From an uncultured Eubacteriales bacterium (GTDB lineage Bacteria; Bacillota; Clostridia; Lachnospirales; Lachnospiraceae), in the NCBI GenBank assembly GCA_900321505.1, contig ONWK01000396.1, positions 1 to 9,046 on the forward strand: a stretch of DNA of 9,046 nt, in the 5' to 3' direction. Every line of letters starts with the position of its first letter. Within the stretch, counting starts at the first letter, position 1. Of this stretch, positions 1-6,389 are shown piece by piece. The position numbers were made by a program, and so were the translations under genes. The notes below the pieces were generated by a model. The model saw only the letters and a list, made by a program, of their open reading frames with translations, ran no database searches and was not told the DNA's origin.

Positions 1-1365
1 AAGAAGGAATATATAGCAAGCGCAATCGGATATTACTGGAAACAGACATACGGATGTGCGGTTGTTGTAAAACAAGGCGGAACCTTTACAATGTGCGGCG
101 GCCTGGTCTATGGACGAGGTTGGGGTTGTGCTGCGATCCGCGCTGAATCCGGCTCAAATGTCTATGTCAATCATGGAGGTTTGCGTGCAAAAGGAGAAGC
201 AAACGTATTTGATTGTGAATTTAATTCCAATGTTTATGTATCAGGCTGCGATATAAACATCAGTACAGTTCTGGTTTACGCGGAGGGATATGTTTCCATG
301 TGCCATGTATATGGCGTGGTTGGACTTACTGACAGCTGCATAGCTCCGGGCTCTGTTGTCTCTCCTGTAAACGGATTGAAGGAGCATGATGCGACCATTA
401 CGCCGGGCAGCGGTACCTGTTCATTTTCTGCAGCAGGAACGGCTTTAAGCGACGGTTCCATTCAGGTGGATGAGGATAAGGCTGTCGTATCGGTCAGTGA
501 TCAGTCGGATTATTTCAAGGGTATCCCTCAGGGCTTCGGACTGTCACATTTTACCGAATATAAATGGACTGTAAAGGATGGAAGTACTACAGTTGCGACC
601 CTCAATGCCTATGATAAGCCGAGTGTGGATCTTATGAAGGATTTCCCGAACTTTACTCCGGCGTATGACCATGTTTATACTGTAAGCTGCGACACTCTGG
701 AGCGCATGCTCGATATAGATACTTATCCGCAGACCGGTACACCCATCAGGGTATCTGTAAAGAAAACGACCGGTGGTTCCGGCGATCAGGGAACCGATGA
801 CACCTCAAAGCCCGGAAAATTCAAGAGAAAGGGCGGTAAATGGTTTTACCTGGATTCGTTTGACAAGGTACTGACCGGAAAGATCAAGGTTGAAGGCGTC
901 TGGTATTTCTTTAATGACAAGGGTGAAATGCAGACCGGCTGGCAGTTTACAGATGGCAAGTGGTACTACTACAACGCATCCGGAGCCATGACTACAGGCT
1001 GGCAGAAGGTGAGCGGAAAATGGTACTATTTTGATGAATCCGGAGTCATGCAGACAGGCTGGCTTAAGGATGGCGGAAAGTGGTATTACCTGAACAGCTC
1101 GGGAGTAATGGTTACCGGATGGCAGACCATCGAGAATAAGACCTACTATTTCAAACCCTCGGGCGTTATGGCGGCAAACGAATGGTGCAAGGGCTGGTGG
1201 CTGAATAAGGACGGTTCCTGGACCTGGAAGTACAAGGGAAGCTGGAAACATAACAGCAAGGGCTGGTGGTTTGGAGATACCAGCGGATGGTATGCTAAGA
1301 ATCAGACAGTAAAGATCGATGACGTACAGTATACATTTGATAAAGCAGGTTACTGGGTACAGTAA
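1..1365 (+). CDS. Secreted cell-wall-binding repeat protein, 5' partial
   Basis: The frame is open from base 1 to a TAA at 1363-1365 (454 visible codons), so the true start lies upstream and any ATG near 91 is internal. The visible N-terminal part (roughly residues 1-130) is rich in short Gly/Val/Tyr/Cys strands, such as GGTFTMCGG and SGSNVYVNHGG, and looks like a beta-helix or repetitive beta-strand passenger; this fold call is inference. A middle region of about 130 residues is unrecognised. A Gly/Asp/Thr-rich linker (about residues 255-272) leads into aromatic 20-residue repeats of the cell-wall/choline/glucan-binding type (GKWYYxxxSGxMxTGW). A C-terminal segment rich in Trp (SKGWWFGDTSGWY) ends in YTFDKAGYWVQ. 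The likely role is a surface protein held non-covalently to wall polymers. No catalytic domain is visible. There are about nine cysteines, unusual for a secreted Gram-positive protein. Confidence 0.85.
   Translation, partial: KKEYIASAIGYYWKQTYGCAVVVKQGGTFTMCGGLVYGRGWGCAAIRAESGSNVYVNHGGLRAKGEANVFDCEFNSNVYVSGCDINISTVLVYAEGYVSMCHVYGVVGLTDSCIAPGSVVSPVNGLKEHDATITPGSGTCSFSAAGTALSDGSIQVDEDKAVVSVSDQSDYFKGIPQGFGLSHFTEYKWTVKDGSTTVATLNAYDKPSVDLMKDFPNFTPAYDHVYTVSCDTLERMLDIDTYPQTGTPIRVSVKKTTGGSGDQGTDDTSKPGKFKRKGGKWFYLDSFDKVLTGKIKVEGVWYFFNDKGEMQTGWQFTDGKWYYYNASGAMTTGWQKVSGKWYYFDESGVMQTGWLKDGGKWYYLNSSGVMVTGWQTIENKTYYFKPSGVMAANEWCKGWWLNKDGSWTWKYKGSWKHNSKGWWFGDTSGWYAKNQTVKIDDVQYTFDKAGYWVQ
874..1173 (+). repeat. 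Five 20-residue (60-bp) cell-wall-binding repeats
   Basis: Five consecutive units of exactly 20 codons lie in the 3' part of the first gene. Four begin TGW and the first begins TGK. Each carries a central WYY(F/Y/L) or equivalent aromatic core and a SG-x-M or KG-x-M turn before the next unit. A partial unit (GKWFYLDS) precedes them at about 835. The pattern matches the family of choline/glucan-binding wall repeats (Pfam CW_binding_1 type). The ligand in this organism cannot be read from sequence. Confidence 0.85.
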
Positions 1366-1380
1366 ATGAGCTATTACTTT

Positions 1381-1430
1381 TCAGCGCCCCACTACTCCGG
1401 ATGCTCTGCATCCGGAGCGTAGGACGCTGA
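1381..1430. repeat. Nested inverted repeat in the gap before dapL
   Basis: An outer 6-bp arm TCAGCG (1381-1386) pairs with CGCTGA (1425-1430). Inside it, a perfect 10-bp stem CTCCGGATGC (1395-1404) pairs with 1408-1417 around the loop TCT. The inner and outer stems are separated by an asymmetric internal loop. No T-tract follows (the next bases are ATAATTACAA), so it is not a textbook intrinsic terminator, although it could still end or stabilise the transcript of the surface-protein gene. Structure is seen; function is unknown. Confidence 0.7.
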
Positions 1431-1459
1431 ATAATTACAATAAAAGTAAAAGGAAAGTG

Positions 1460-1465
1460 AGAGGT
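1460..1465 (+). promoter_or_regulatory. Ribosome binding site that sets the dapL start
   Basis: AGAGGT lies 6 bases before the ATG at 1472. A GTG in the same frame at 1457 would overlap this site and add five residues (MRGKK) before MIHANE. DapL proteins typically begin at the MIHAN or MxxNxxY motif, so the ATG is preferred. Confidence 0.6.
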
Positions 1466-1471
1466 AAGAAA

Positions 1472-2689
1472 ATGATCCACGCAAATGAGTATTATGGCAA
1501 GCTGCCGGGAAGCTATCTGTTCTCTACTATAGCAAAGAAGGTTGCGGCATTTACTGAAGCAAATCCTGATAAAAAGATAATCAGACTCGGGATCGGTGAT
1601 GTGACCCAGCCCTTATGTCCGGCGGTCATTGATGCGCTGCATGCGGCAGTTGATGAGATGGGTAAGGCTGAGACCTTCAGAGGATATGCTCCCGATCTGG
1701 GCTATGCATTTTTAAGAGAAACCATAGCAGAGAAGGTATTCCGTCCGCTGGGAACGGATATCGCGGCTGATGAGATATTTGTATCGGACGGCGCAAAGAG
1801 TGATTCTGCCAATATCCAGGAGATCTTTACAAAGGATACTGTGATCGCGGTATGTGATCCTGTATATCCGGTTTACGTGGACAGTAATGTTATGGCTGGA
1901 CGTACGGGTGATTATGATGCGGAAACAGGTCTCTGGAGTAATGTTGTATATATGCCGTGCCGTGCAGAAAACGGTTTTGCGCCGGAGCTTCCGGAGAAGG
2001 CTCCTGACCTGATCTATCTCTGTTTCCCCAACAATCCTACGGGAGCCATGATCACCAAGGCTCAGCTGCAGGAATGGGTTGACTATGCAAACCGTAATCA
2101 TGCGGTGATCATTTACGATGCGGCTTATGAGGCATATATTCATGAGGAAGGCCTGCCGCATTCCATTTATGAGTGCGAGGGCGCAAGAACCTGTGCAATA
2201 GAGCTCCGGAGCTTTTCGAAAAATGCGGGCTTTACGGGCACCCGTCTCGGATATACGGTTATCCCGAAGGATCTGAAGGATGCTGATGGCGTGTCACTTC
2301 ATGGTCTGTGGGCACGCCGCCACGGCACAAAGTTCAACGGTGCACCCTATATCGTTCAGAGAGCCGGAGAAGCGGTATATTCTGAGGAGGGCCAGCGTCA
2401 GACCCGTGAGCAGATCGCATATTACATGAAGAACGCAAAGACCATTTATGACGGATTGTCAGCTGCAGGCTATACGGTTTCCGGCGGTGTAAATGCGCCG
2501 TATATCTGGATGAAGACACCGGATGGAATGACATCCTGGGAATTCTTTGACTATCTGCTTGAAAAGGCGAATGTTGTCGGTACACCGGGCAGCGGCTTTG
2601 GCCCCAGCGGGGAAGGATATTTCAGGCTGACTGCTTTCGGAACCTATGAGAATTCCGTTGAGGCAATGGACAGGATCAGGAAGATGTAG
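1472..2689 (+). CDS. dapL: LL-diaminopimelate aminotransferase (DapL)
   Basis: A 405-residue fold-type I PLP aminotransferase. It converts L-tetrahydrodipicolinate plus glutamate directly to LL-2,6-diaminopimelate and 2-oxoglutarate, bypassing the succinylase/acetylase routes to meso-DAP and lysine; it is cytoplasmic. The N-terminus MIHANEYYGKLPGSYLF is characteristic of DapL. Visible motifs are RLGIGDVTQPL (residues 38-48), the FPNNPTG Asn loop (185-191), YDAAYE with the PLP-ring Asp216, SFSKNAGFTGTRLGY with the Schiff-base Lys250, and FRLTAFG with Arg385 for carboxylate binding. Length matches the family. The ATG at 1472 is preferred over the in-frame GTG at 1457 because of the ribosome binding site. 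It lies 57 bp upstream of the cytidylyltransferase gene with no terminator visible between, so co-transcription with the sugar genes is possible, although no biochemical link between them is obvious. Confidence 0.96.
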   Translation: MIHANEYYGKLPGSYLFSTIAKKVAAFTEANPDKKIIRLGIGDVTQPLCPAVIDALHAAVDEMGKAETFRGYAPDLGYAFLRETIAEKVFRPLGTDIAADEIFVSDGAKSDSANIQEIFTKDTVIAVCDPVYPVYVDSNVMAGRTGDYDAETGLWSNVVYMPCRAENGFAPELPEKAPDLIYLCFPNNPTGAMITKAQLQEWVDYANRNHAVIIYDAAYEAYIHEEGLPHSIYECEGARTCAIELRSFSKNAGFTGTRLGYTVIPKDLKDADGVSLHGLWARRHGTKFNGAPYIVQRAGEAVYSEEGQRQTREQIAYYMKNAKTIYDGLSAAGYTVSGGVNAPYIWMKTPDGMTSWEFFDYLLEKANVVGTPGSGFGPSGEGYFRLTAFGTYENSVEAMDRIRKM

Positions 2690-2746
2690 GGAATGATTTG
2701 GGGTATTTGACTATTTCGGATAATAAAACCGGAAGGGGTAATTTTT

Positions 2747-3523
2747 ATGAAGGTAGTAATACTTGCGGGTGGTTACGGAACCAGGATCAGTGAGGAAAGC
2801 CATCTCAGGCCGAAGCCGATGATCGAGATCGGCGGAAAGCCGATACTCTGGCATATTATGAAGGAATACTCATTTCACGGGTTCAATGAGTTCATTATCT
2901 GTGCGGGTTATAAGCAGCATATCATAAAGGAATGGTTTGCAAACTATTATCTGCATAACAGTGACATTACCTTTGATTTTACCAATGAGAACAGCATGAC
3001 TGTACATAATAATGTGGCTGAACCCTGGAAGGTTACTATCGTGGATACAGGGTTGGATACCATGACCGGCGGACGTATCAGGAGGGTGCAGAGGTATATC
3101 GGCAATGAAACCTTTATGCTGACTTATGGAGATGCCGTGTGTACGGTGGATATGAATGATCTTCTCAGATTTCACAGGGAGCAGGGGACTATCGCCACGA
3201 TCACGGCCATCAGGCTGGGTCAGCGGTTCGGCGTCCTTGAGGTGGATCAGGAAAACCAGCATATCACATCCTTCCGTGAGAAGGAAGAGACGGATTATGC
3301 AAGGATCAACGGCGGATATATGGTAATGGAACCGGAAATCTTCGGTTATCTGGAGGATGACAGTACCATATTTGAACAGACTCCCATGAGGCGGCTGGCG
3401 AAGGAGGGGCAGCTTTCCGCTTATGAATATGACGGCTTCTGGCAGTGCATGGATACTAAGCGTGAGCATGACCTCCTTGAGAGGATGATCACAGAGAAGA
3501 AAGCCCCCTGGATGGTTTGGTAA
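2747..3523 (+). CDS. rfbF: Glucose-1-phosphate cytidylyltransferase
   Basis: A 258-residue nucleotidyltransferase that makes CDP-glucose from CTP and alpha-D-glucose-1-phosphate, the first committed step to CDP-linked deoxysugars; it is cytoplasmic. The N-terminal nucleotide-binding signature is LAGGYGTRISEES (residues 6-18), followed by RPKPMIEIGGKPILWHI with the conserved Lys23 and Lys31. LTYGDA (125-130) carries the metal-binding Asp129; the family more often has YGDG here. INGGYMVMEP (187-196) and GFWQCMDTKRE with Asp236 complete the active site. Length equals that of the classical RfbF (about 257). A good ribosome binding site, GGAAGGGG, lies about 8 bases before the ATG. It precedes the CDP-glucose dehydratase gene, its expected partner. 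Confidence 0.96.
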   Translation: MKVVILAGGYGTRISEESHLRPKPMIEIGGKPILWHIMKEYSFHGFNEFIICAGYKQHIIKEWFANYYLHNSDITFDFTNENSMTVHNNVAEPWKVTIVDTGLDTMTGGRIRRVQRYIGNETFMLTYGDAVCTVDMNDLLRFHREQGTIATITAIRLGQRFGVLEVDQENQHITSFREKEETDYARINGGYMVMEPEIFGYLEDDSTIFEQTPMRRLAKEGQLSAYEYDGFWQCMDTKREHDLLERMITEKKAPWMVW

Positions 3524-3527
3524 AAAT

Positions 3528-3598
3528 GGGGATTTGCGAAGCAAATCCCCAGGTGTGGAGTCATACAGGGCGGCGCCGGAGGCGGCGAACTGTATGAC
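3528..3598. repeat. Two adjacent hairpins between rfbF and rfbG
   Basis: Hairpin 1 is a perfect 10-bp stem GGGGATTTGC (3528-3537) with loop GAA and GCAAATCCCC (3541-3550). Hairpin 2 is a 9-bp stem GTCATACAG (3560-3568) with CTGTATGAC (3590-3598). Its 21-base loop can itself fold as CGCC-GGA-GGCG (3574-3584). Neither hairpin is followed by a T-tract. The purine GAA and GGA triloops are of the GNA type known to be unusually stable in DNA. They may attenuate, process or protect the transcript; this is inference. Confidence 0.75.
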
Positions 3599-3630
3599 GG
3601 AACCCTGTTTAGAATGGGGATATATAGAAT

Positions 3631-4770
3631 ATGACTAAAGATGATCTTAAGTTTTTCAAGGGAAAAAGTATATTTATTACCGGGCATACCGGTTTCAAGG
3701 GAAGCTGGCTCACGCGCATCCTGCTTTATGCAGGAGCAAATGTGACCGGCTATTCTCTTATGCCCGAAGAGGAGAGTCTTTACCGGTTTGCGGTGGAACA
3801 GGATGAGTCACAGCCCTCAGGCGGCGGAAGCCTGAGATCGGTCATTGCCGATATCAGGGATTATGACAGACTTCTTTCGGCGATGAAGGAGTCGCAGCCG
3901 GAGCTGGTCATTCATATGGCGGCACAGCCCATAGTGCGTACATCCTATGAGCAGCCGCGGTATACCTACGAAACGAATGTGATGGGTACGGTCAACATAT
4001 GTGAAGCAGTAAGGCTTACGCCGTCGGTGCGTTCATTTTTAAATGTAACGACTGATAAGGTTTATAAAAATGAGGAACGGGGTGAGGCATTCCGTGAGGA
4101 TGAACCTCTTGACGGATATGATCCCTATTCCAATTCAAAGTCCTGCTCGGAGCTGGTGACTCATAGTTATGTAAACTCGTTTCTTAGGCAGCTGAATATT
4201 CCGACTTCTACAGCCCGTGCGGGCAATGTTATCGGAGGCGGTGATTTTGCCAGGGACCGGATAATACCGGATGGCGTGAGAACCGCCATCGGAAGCGGTG
4301 ATACGCATTGTATAGCTGTCAGGAATCCCTATTCCATCCGTCCCTTTCAGCATGTTATGGAGCCGCTTTTCATGTATCTTACGATACTGAAGATGCAGTA
4401 CGAGGATCCTTCACTCGCAGGAGCGTATAATATCGGACCTGAGGATGAGGACTGTGTCAGAACCGGAGAACTCATCACAAAATTCTGTGATGCATGGAAT
4501 GCTGTGCTGAACCCCGGAGAACCGGAGCTTTCCTGGAAGAATGTGGGAAATGAGGGACCTCACGAAGCTGCATTTCTGAAGCTGGACTGCAGTCTGGCCA
4601 GAAGGACCTTCGGCTGGAAACCTGTATGGAATATAGACAGGGCGCTTAAGGAGACTGTGGCATGGACAAAGGTTTACGTGGATTCATCAGGTCTTGGGGA
4701 AGCAGAAAAGCATGACAGAATAAAACAGGAGATGGAGCGGGAGATCGAGGCATTTCTTGACGGGTGTTGA
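3631..4770 (+). CDS. rfbG: CDP-glucose 4,6-dehydratase
   Basis: A 379-residue extended short-chain dehydrogenase/reductase that converts CDP-D-glucose to CDP-4-dehydro-6-deoxy-D-glucose using bound NAD, the second step of the pathway; it is cytoplasmic. The Rossmann dinucleotide loop is TGHTGFKG (residues 17-24). IADIRD (72-77) and HMAAQP (95-100) are typical of the subfamily. The catalytic region has TTDKVYKN (Thr141, Asp142, Lys143) and the YSNSK motif (Tyr166, Lys170). RAGNVIGGGD (196-205) and RPFQHVMEPL (237-246) are signatures of CDP-glucose dehydratases rather than dTDP-glucose dehydratases. Length is slightly above the usual 360 or so. The ribosome binding site is weak (GGGGA about 10 bases before the ATG), after a 107-bp gap filled with hairpins, so its translation level may differ from that of rfbF. 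Confidence 0.96.
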   Translation: MTKDDLKFFKGKSIFITGHTGFKGSWLTRILLYAGANVTGYSLMPEEESLYRFAVEQDESQPSGGGSLRSVIADIRDYDRLLSAMKESQPELVIHMAAQPIVRTSYEQPRYTYETNVMGTVNICEAVRLTPSVRSFLNVTTDKVYKNEERGEAFREDEPLDGYDPYSNSKSCSELVTHSYVNSFLRQLNIPTSTARAGNVIGGGDFARDRIIPDGVRTAIGSGDTHCIAVRNPYSIRPFQHVMEPLFMYLTILKMQYEDPSLAGAYNIGPEDEDCVRTGELITKFCDAWNAVLNPGEPELSWKNVGNEGPHEAAFLKLDCSLARRTFGWKPVWNIDRALKETVAWTKVYVDSSGLGEAEKHDRIKQEMEREIEAFLDGC

Positions 4771-4810
4771 GCCGTTATGGCAGATCACATGGATTTTCGT
4801 ACTGCACCTT

Positions 4811-4900
4811 CAGATGATCAGGTCATCTGCTGGTGATCAGGTTGTCTGTAGATAGTCATATCATCCTGAAATGCAGGGCGGCGAAGGAGCTCCCGGATGA
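4811..4900. repeat. Short direct repeats and hairpins in the gap before rfbH
   Basis: The 145-bp gap holds a 7-bp hairpin CAGATGA (4811-4817) with TCATCTG (4823-4829) around the loop TCAGG. TGATCAGGT occurs at 4815-4823 and again at 4834-4842, inside a roughly 19-bp imperfect tandem repeat. Further on, TCATCC (4861-4866) can pair with GGATGA (4895-4900), extended inside by GGG (4876-4878) with CCC (4892-4894), with a one-sided nine-base bulge. The second structure encloses an AAGGAG that lies too far from the start codon to be its likely ribosome binding site. CAGGGCGGCG at 4874-4883 is also present at 3566-3575. Confidence 0.55.
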
Positions 4901-4904
4901 ATTG

Positions 4905-4910
4905 TGAGGA
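4905..4910 (+). promoter_or_regulatory. Ribosome binding site that sets the rfbH start
   Basis: TGAGGA lies 5 bases before the ATG at 4916. An in-frame GTG at 4904 would overlap this site and has only an AGGAG 14 bases upstream, so the ATG is preferred. Confidence 0.6.
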
Positions 4911-4915
4911 TACAT

Positions 4916-6268
4916 ATGGAAAAAAGTGTCAGAGAAAAGGAACTGCGGCAGCAGATCAGGGATCTGGTAATGCAGTATTATCAGGAGATAAAGAAGCCTG
5001 AACAGGAGAAGGAATATCATACCGGGGACAGGATCAGCTATGCTTCCCGGGTATATGATGAGAAGGAAATGCTGTCTCTCACGGATGCAATGCTGGATTT
5101 CTGGCTTACAACCGGAAGATTTGCAGAGCAGTTTGAGAAGGATTTTGCAGAGTGGATAGGTGTACGTTTCGTACATCTTGTAAACAGCGGCTCTTCGGCC
5201 AATCTGCTTGCTTTTATGGCACTGACGTCTCCGCTGCTGGGGGACAGGCAGATAAAGAGGGGGGATGAGGTGATCACTGTGGCAGCGGGATTCCCGACAA
5301 CGGTAAGCCCCATTCTTCAATACGGCGCAGTCCCGGTATTTGTGGATGTCACGGTGCCGCAGTATAATATCGATCCTTCAAAGCTTGAGCAGGCGCTGTC
5401 AGAGAAGACAAAGGCCGTGATGATAGCCCACACGCTGGGCAATCCATTTTCCATAAGGCAGGTTAAGGCCTTTTGTGATAAGCATAAGCTCTGGTTGATA
5501 GAGGATAACTGTGATGCACTGGGATCAAAGGTCACTGTAGACGGCGTTACGAAATATACAGGGACCTGGGGTGATATCGGTACGTCTTCCTTCTATCCGC
5601 CGCATCATATGACCATGGGTGAGGGCGGCGCAGTATATACGGATGATCCGCTGCTGAACAGGATTCTGCTCTCCATGCGTGACTGGGGAAGGGACTGTAT
5701 CTGCCCATCGGGCATGGATAATCTCTGCGGACACAGGTTTGACGGACAGTTCGGCGAGCTGCCGCAGGGTTATGATCATAAATATGTATACAGCCATTTC
5801 GGTTACAACCTCAAGGTGACGGATATGCAGGCTGCGGTCGGTGTAGAGCAGCTGAAAAAATTCCCTGAATTTATCAGGAGAAGAAGGGAAAACTGGCAGT
5901 ATCTCAGAGAGAAGCTTGAAGAGCTTTCCGACAGGCTGATCCTGCCGGAACCGGAGGAGGATTCAGAACCCTCCTGGTTCGGCTTCCTGATCTCCGTCCG
6001 GCCTGAATCAGGGTTGTCCCGTAATGAGGTTACTAAATATCTTGAGAGCAGGAATATACAGACCAGGCTGCTTTTCAGCGGGAATCTTACACTGCATCCC
6101 TGCTTTGACAGCATAAGGGGCACGGATGCATACCGGGTTTCCGGAACGCTTGAGAATACGAATTTTATCATGAATAACAGCTTTTGGATCGGGGTGTATC
6201 CGGGCATGACCTGTGATAAGCTGGATGCGATGGCAGAAGCTCTTAAGGAAGCCTGCATCCGGGAATGA
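4916..6268 (+). CDS. rfbH: CDP-4-dehydro-6-deoxyglucose 3-dehydrase (E1, RfbH/DdhC/AscC type)
   Basis: A 450-residue PLP-dependent, iron-sulfur enzyme of the DegT/aminotransferase fold that catalyses C-3 deoxygenation of CDP-4-dehydro-6-deoxy-glucose, together with a separate NADH/iron-sulfur reductase (E3). Two hallmarks separate it from ordinary sugar aminotransferases. In SSFYPPHHMTMGEGG (residues 224-238), His230 sits where aminotransferases have the PLP lysine. Cysteines 199, 261, 263 and 271 match the E1 iron-sulfur pattern C-x(n)-C-x-C-x7-C. Here n is 61, four more than the C-x57 described for Yersinia E1; the extra residues lie between Cys199 and His230. NSGSSANL (90-97), EDNCDALGS (196-204), GYDHKYVYSHFGYNLKVTDM and NLTLHP are further family signatures. 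It follows rfbG, its expected substrate supplier. No E3 gene is within the window. Confidence 0.95.
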   Translation: MEKSVREKELRQQIRDLVMQYYQEIKKPEQEKEYHTGDRISYASRVYDEKEMLSLTDAMLDFWLTTGRFAEQFEKDFAEWIGVRFVHLVNSGSSANLLAFMALTSPLLGDRQIKRGDEVITVAAGFPTTVSPILQYGAVPVFVDVTVPQYNIDPSKLEQALSEKTKAVMIAHTLGNPFSIRQVKAFCDKHKLWLIEDNCDALGSKVTVDGVTKYTGTWGDIGTSSFYPPHHMTMGEGGAVYTDDPLLNRILLSMRDWGRDCICPSGMDNLCGHRFDGQFGELPQGYDHKYVYSHFGYNLKVTDMQAAVGVEQLKKFPEFIRRRRENWQYLREKLEELSDRLILPEPEEDSEPSWFGFLISVRPESGLSRNEVTKYLESRNIQTRLLFSGNLTLHPCFDSIRGTDAYRVSGTLENTNFIMNNSFWIGVYPGMTCDKLDAMAEALKEACIRE

Positions 6269-6270
6269 GC

Positions 6271-6338
6271 CGGCCAACGCGGACGCTGCAGCACGGTGTG
6301 CTGCGTTAAGCGCCGAATCGACTTCAAAATGAAGATCG
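6271..6338. repeat. Hairpins between rfbH and the transglutaminase gene
   Basis: GCAGCAC (6288-6294) pairs with GTGCTGC (6298-6304) around GGT, and an outer CGGC (6271-6274) can pair with GCCG (6312-6315). A second hairpin pairs CGA-CTTCA (6319-6326) with TGAAG-A-TCG (6330-6338) around AAA, with one bulged A. No T-tract follows either. They could form a weak or factor-dependent end for the sugar operon; this is inference. Confidence 0.55.
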
Positions 6339-6389
6339 GTCCGGAACTGCAGGAAAGGAATAGTTAACCGTAAAAAAGGCGGTAAGATC

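Noticed and set aside
874..1173. CRISPR-like or recent tandem duplication
   Set aside because: The 60-bp periodicity is in coding sequence and explained by the wall-binding protein repeats; units diverge at the nucleotide level and have no spacers.
805..1251. 148-codon open frame on the - strand opposite the wall-binding repeats
   Set aside because: Its periodic LPPA/LPAC pattern is the reverse reading of the 60-bp repeats.
1381..1430. Integron attC-like site
   Set aside because: It is a bulged palindrome, but the RYYYAAC and GTTRRRY core sites are absent and no integron integrase is nearby.
1436..1441. TACAAT as a -10 box before dapL
   Set aside because: At 17 bases upstream there is only CGGAGC inside the hairpin arm, with no -35-like sequence.
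2707..2724. TTGACT and GATAAT as a promoter before rfbF
   Set aside because: Only 6 bases separate the two boxes, not the required 16-18.
2870..3544. 224-codon open frame on the - strand opposite rfbF
   Set aside because: Fully overlaps a clear family member on the + strand; no recognisable motif.
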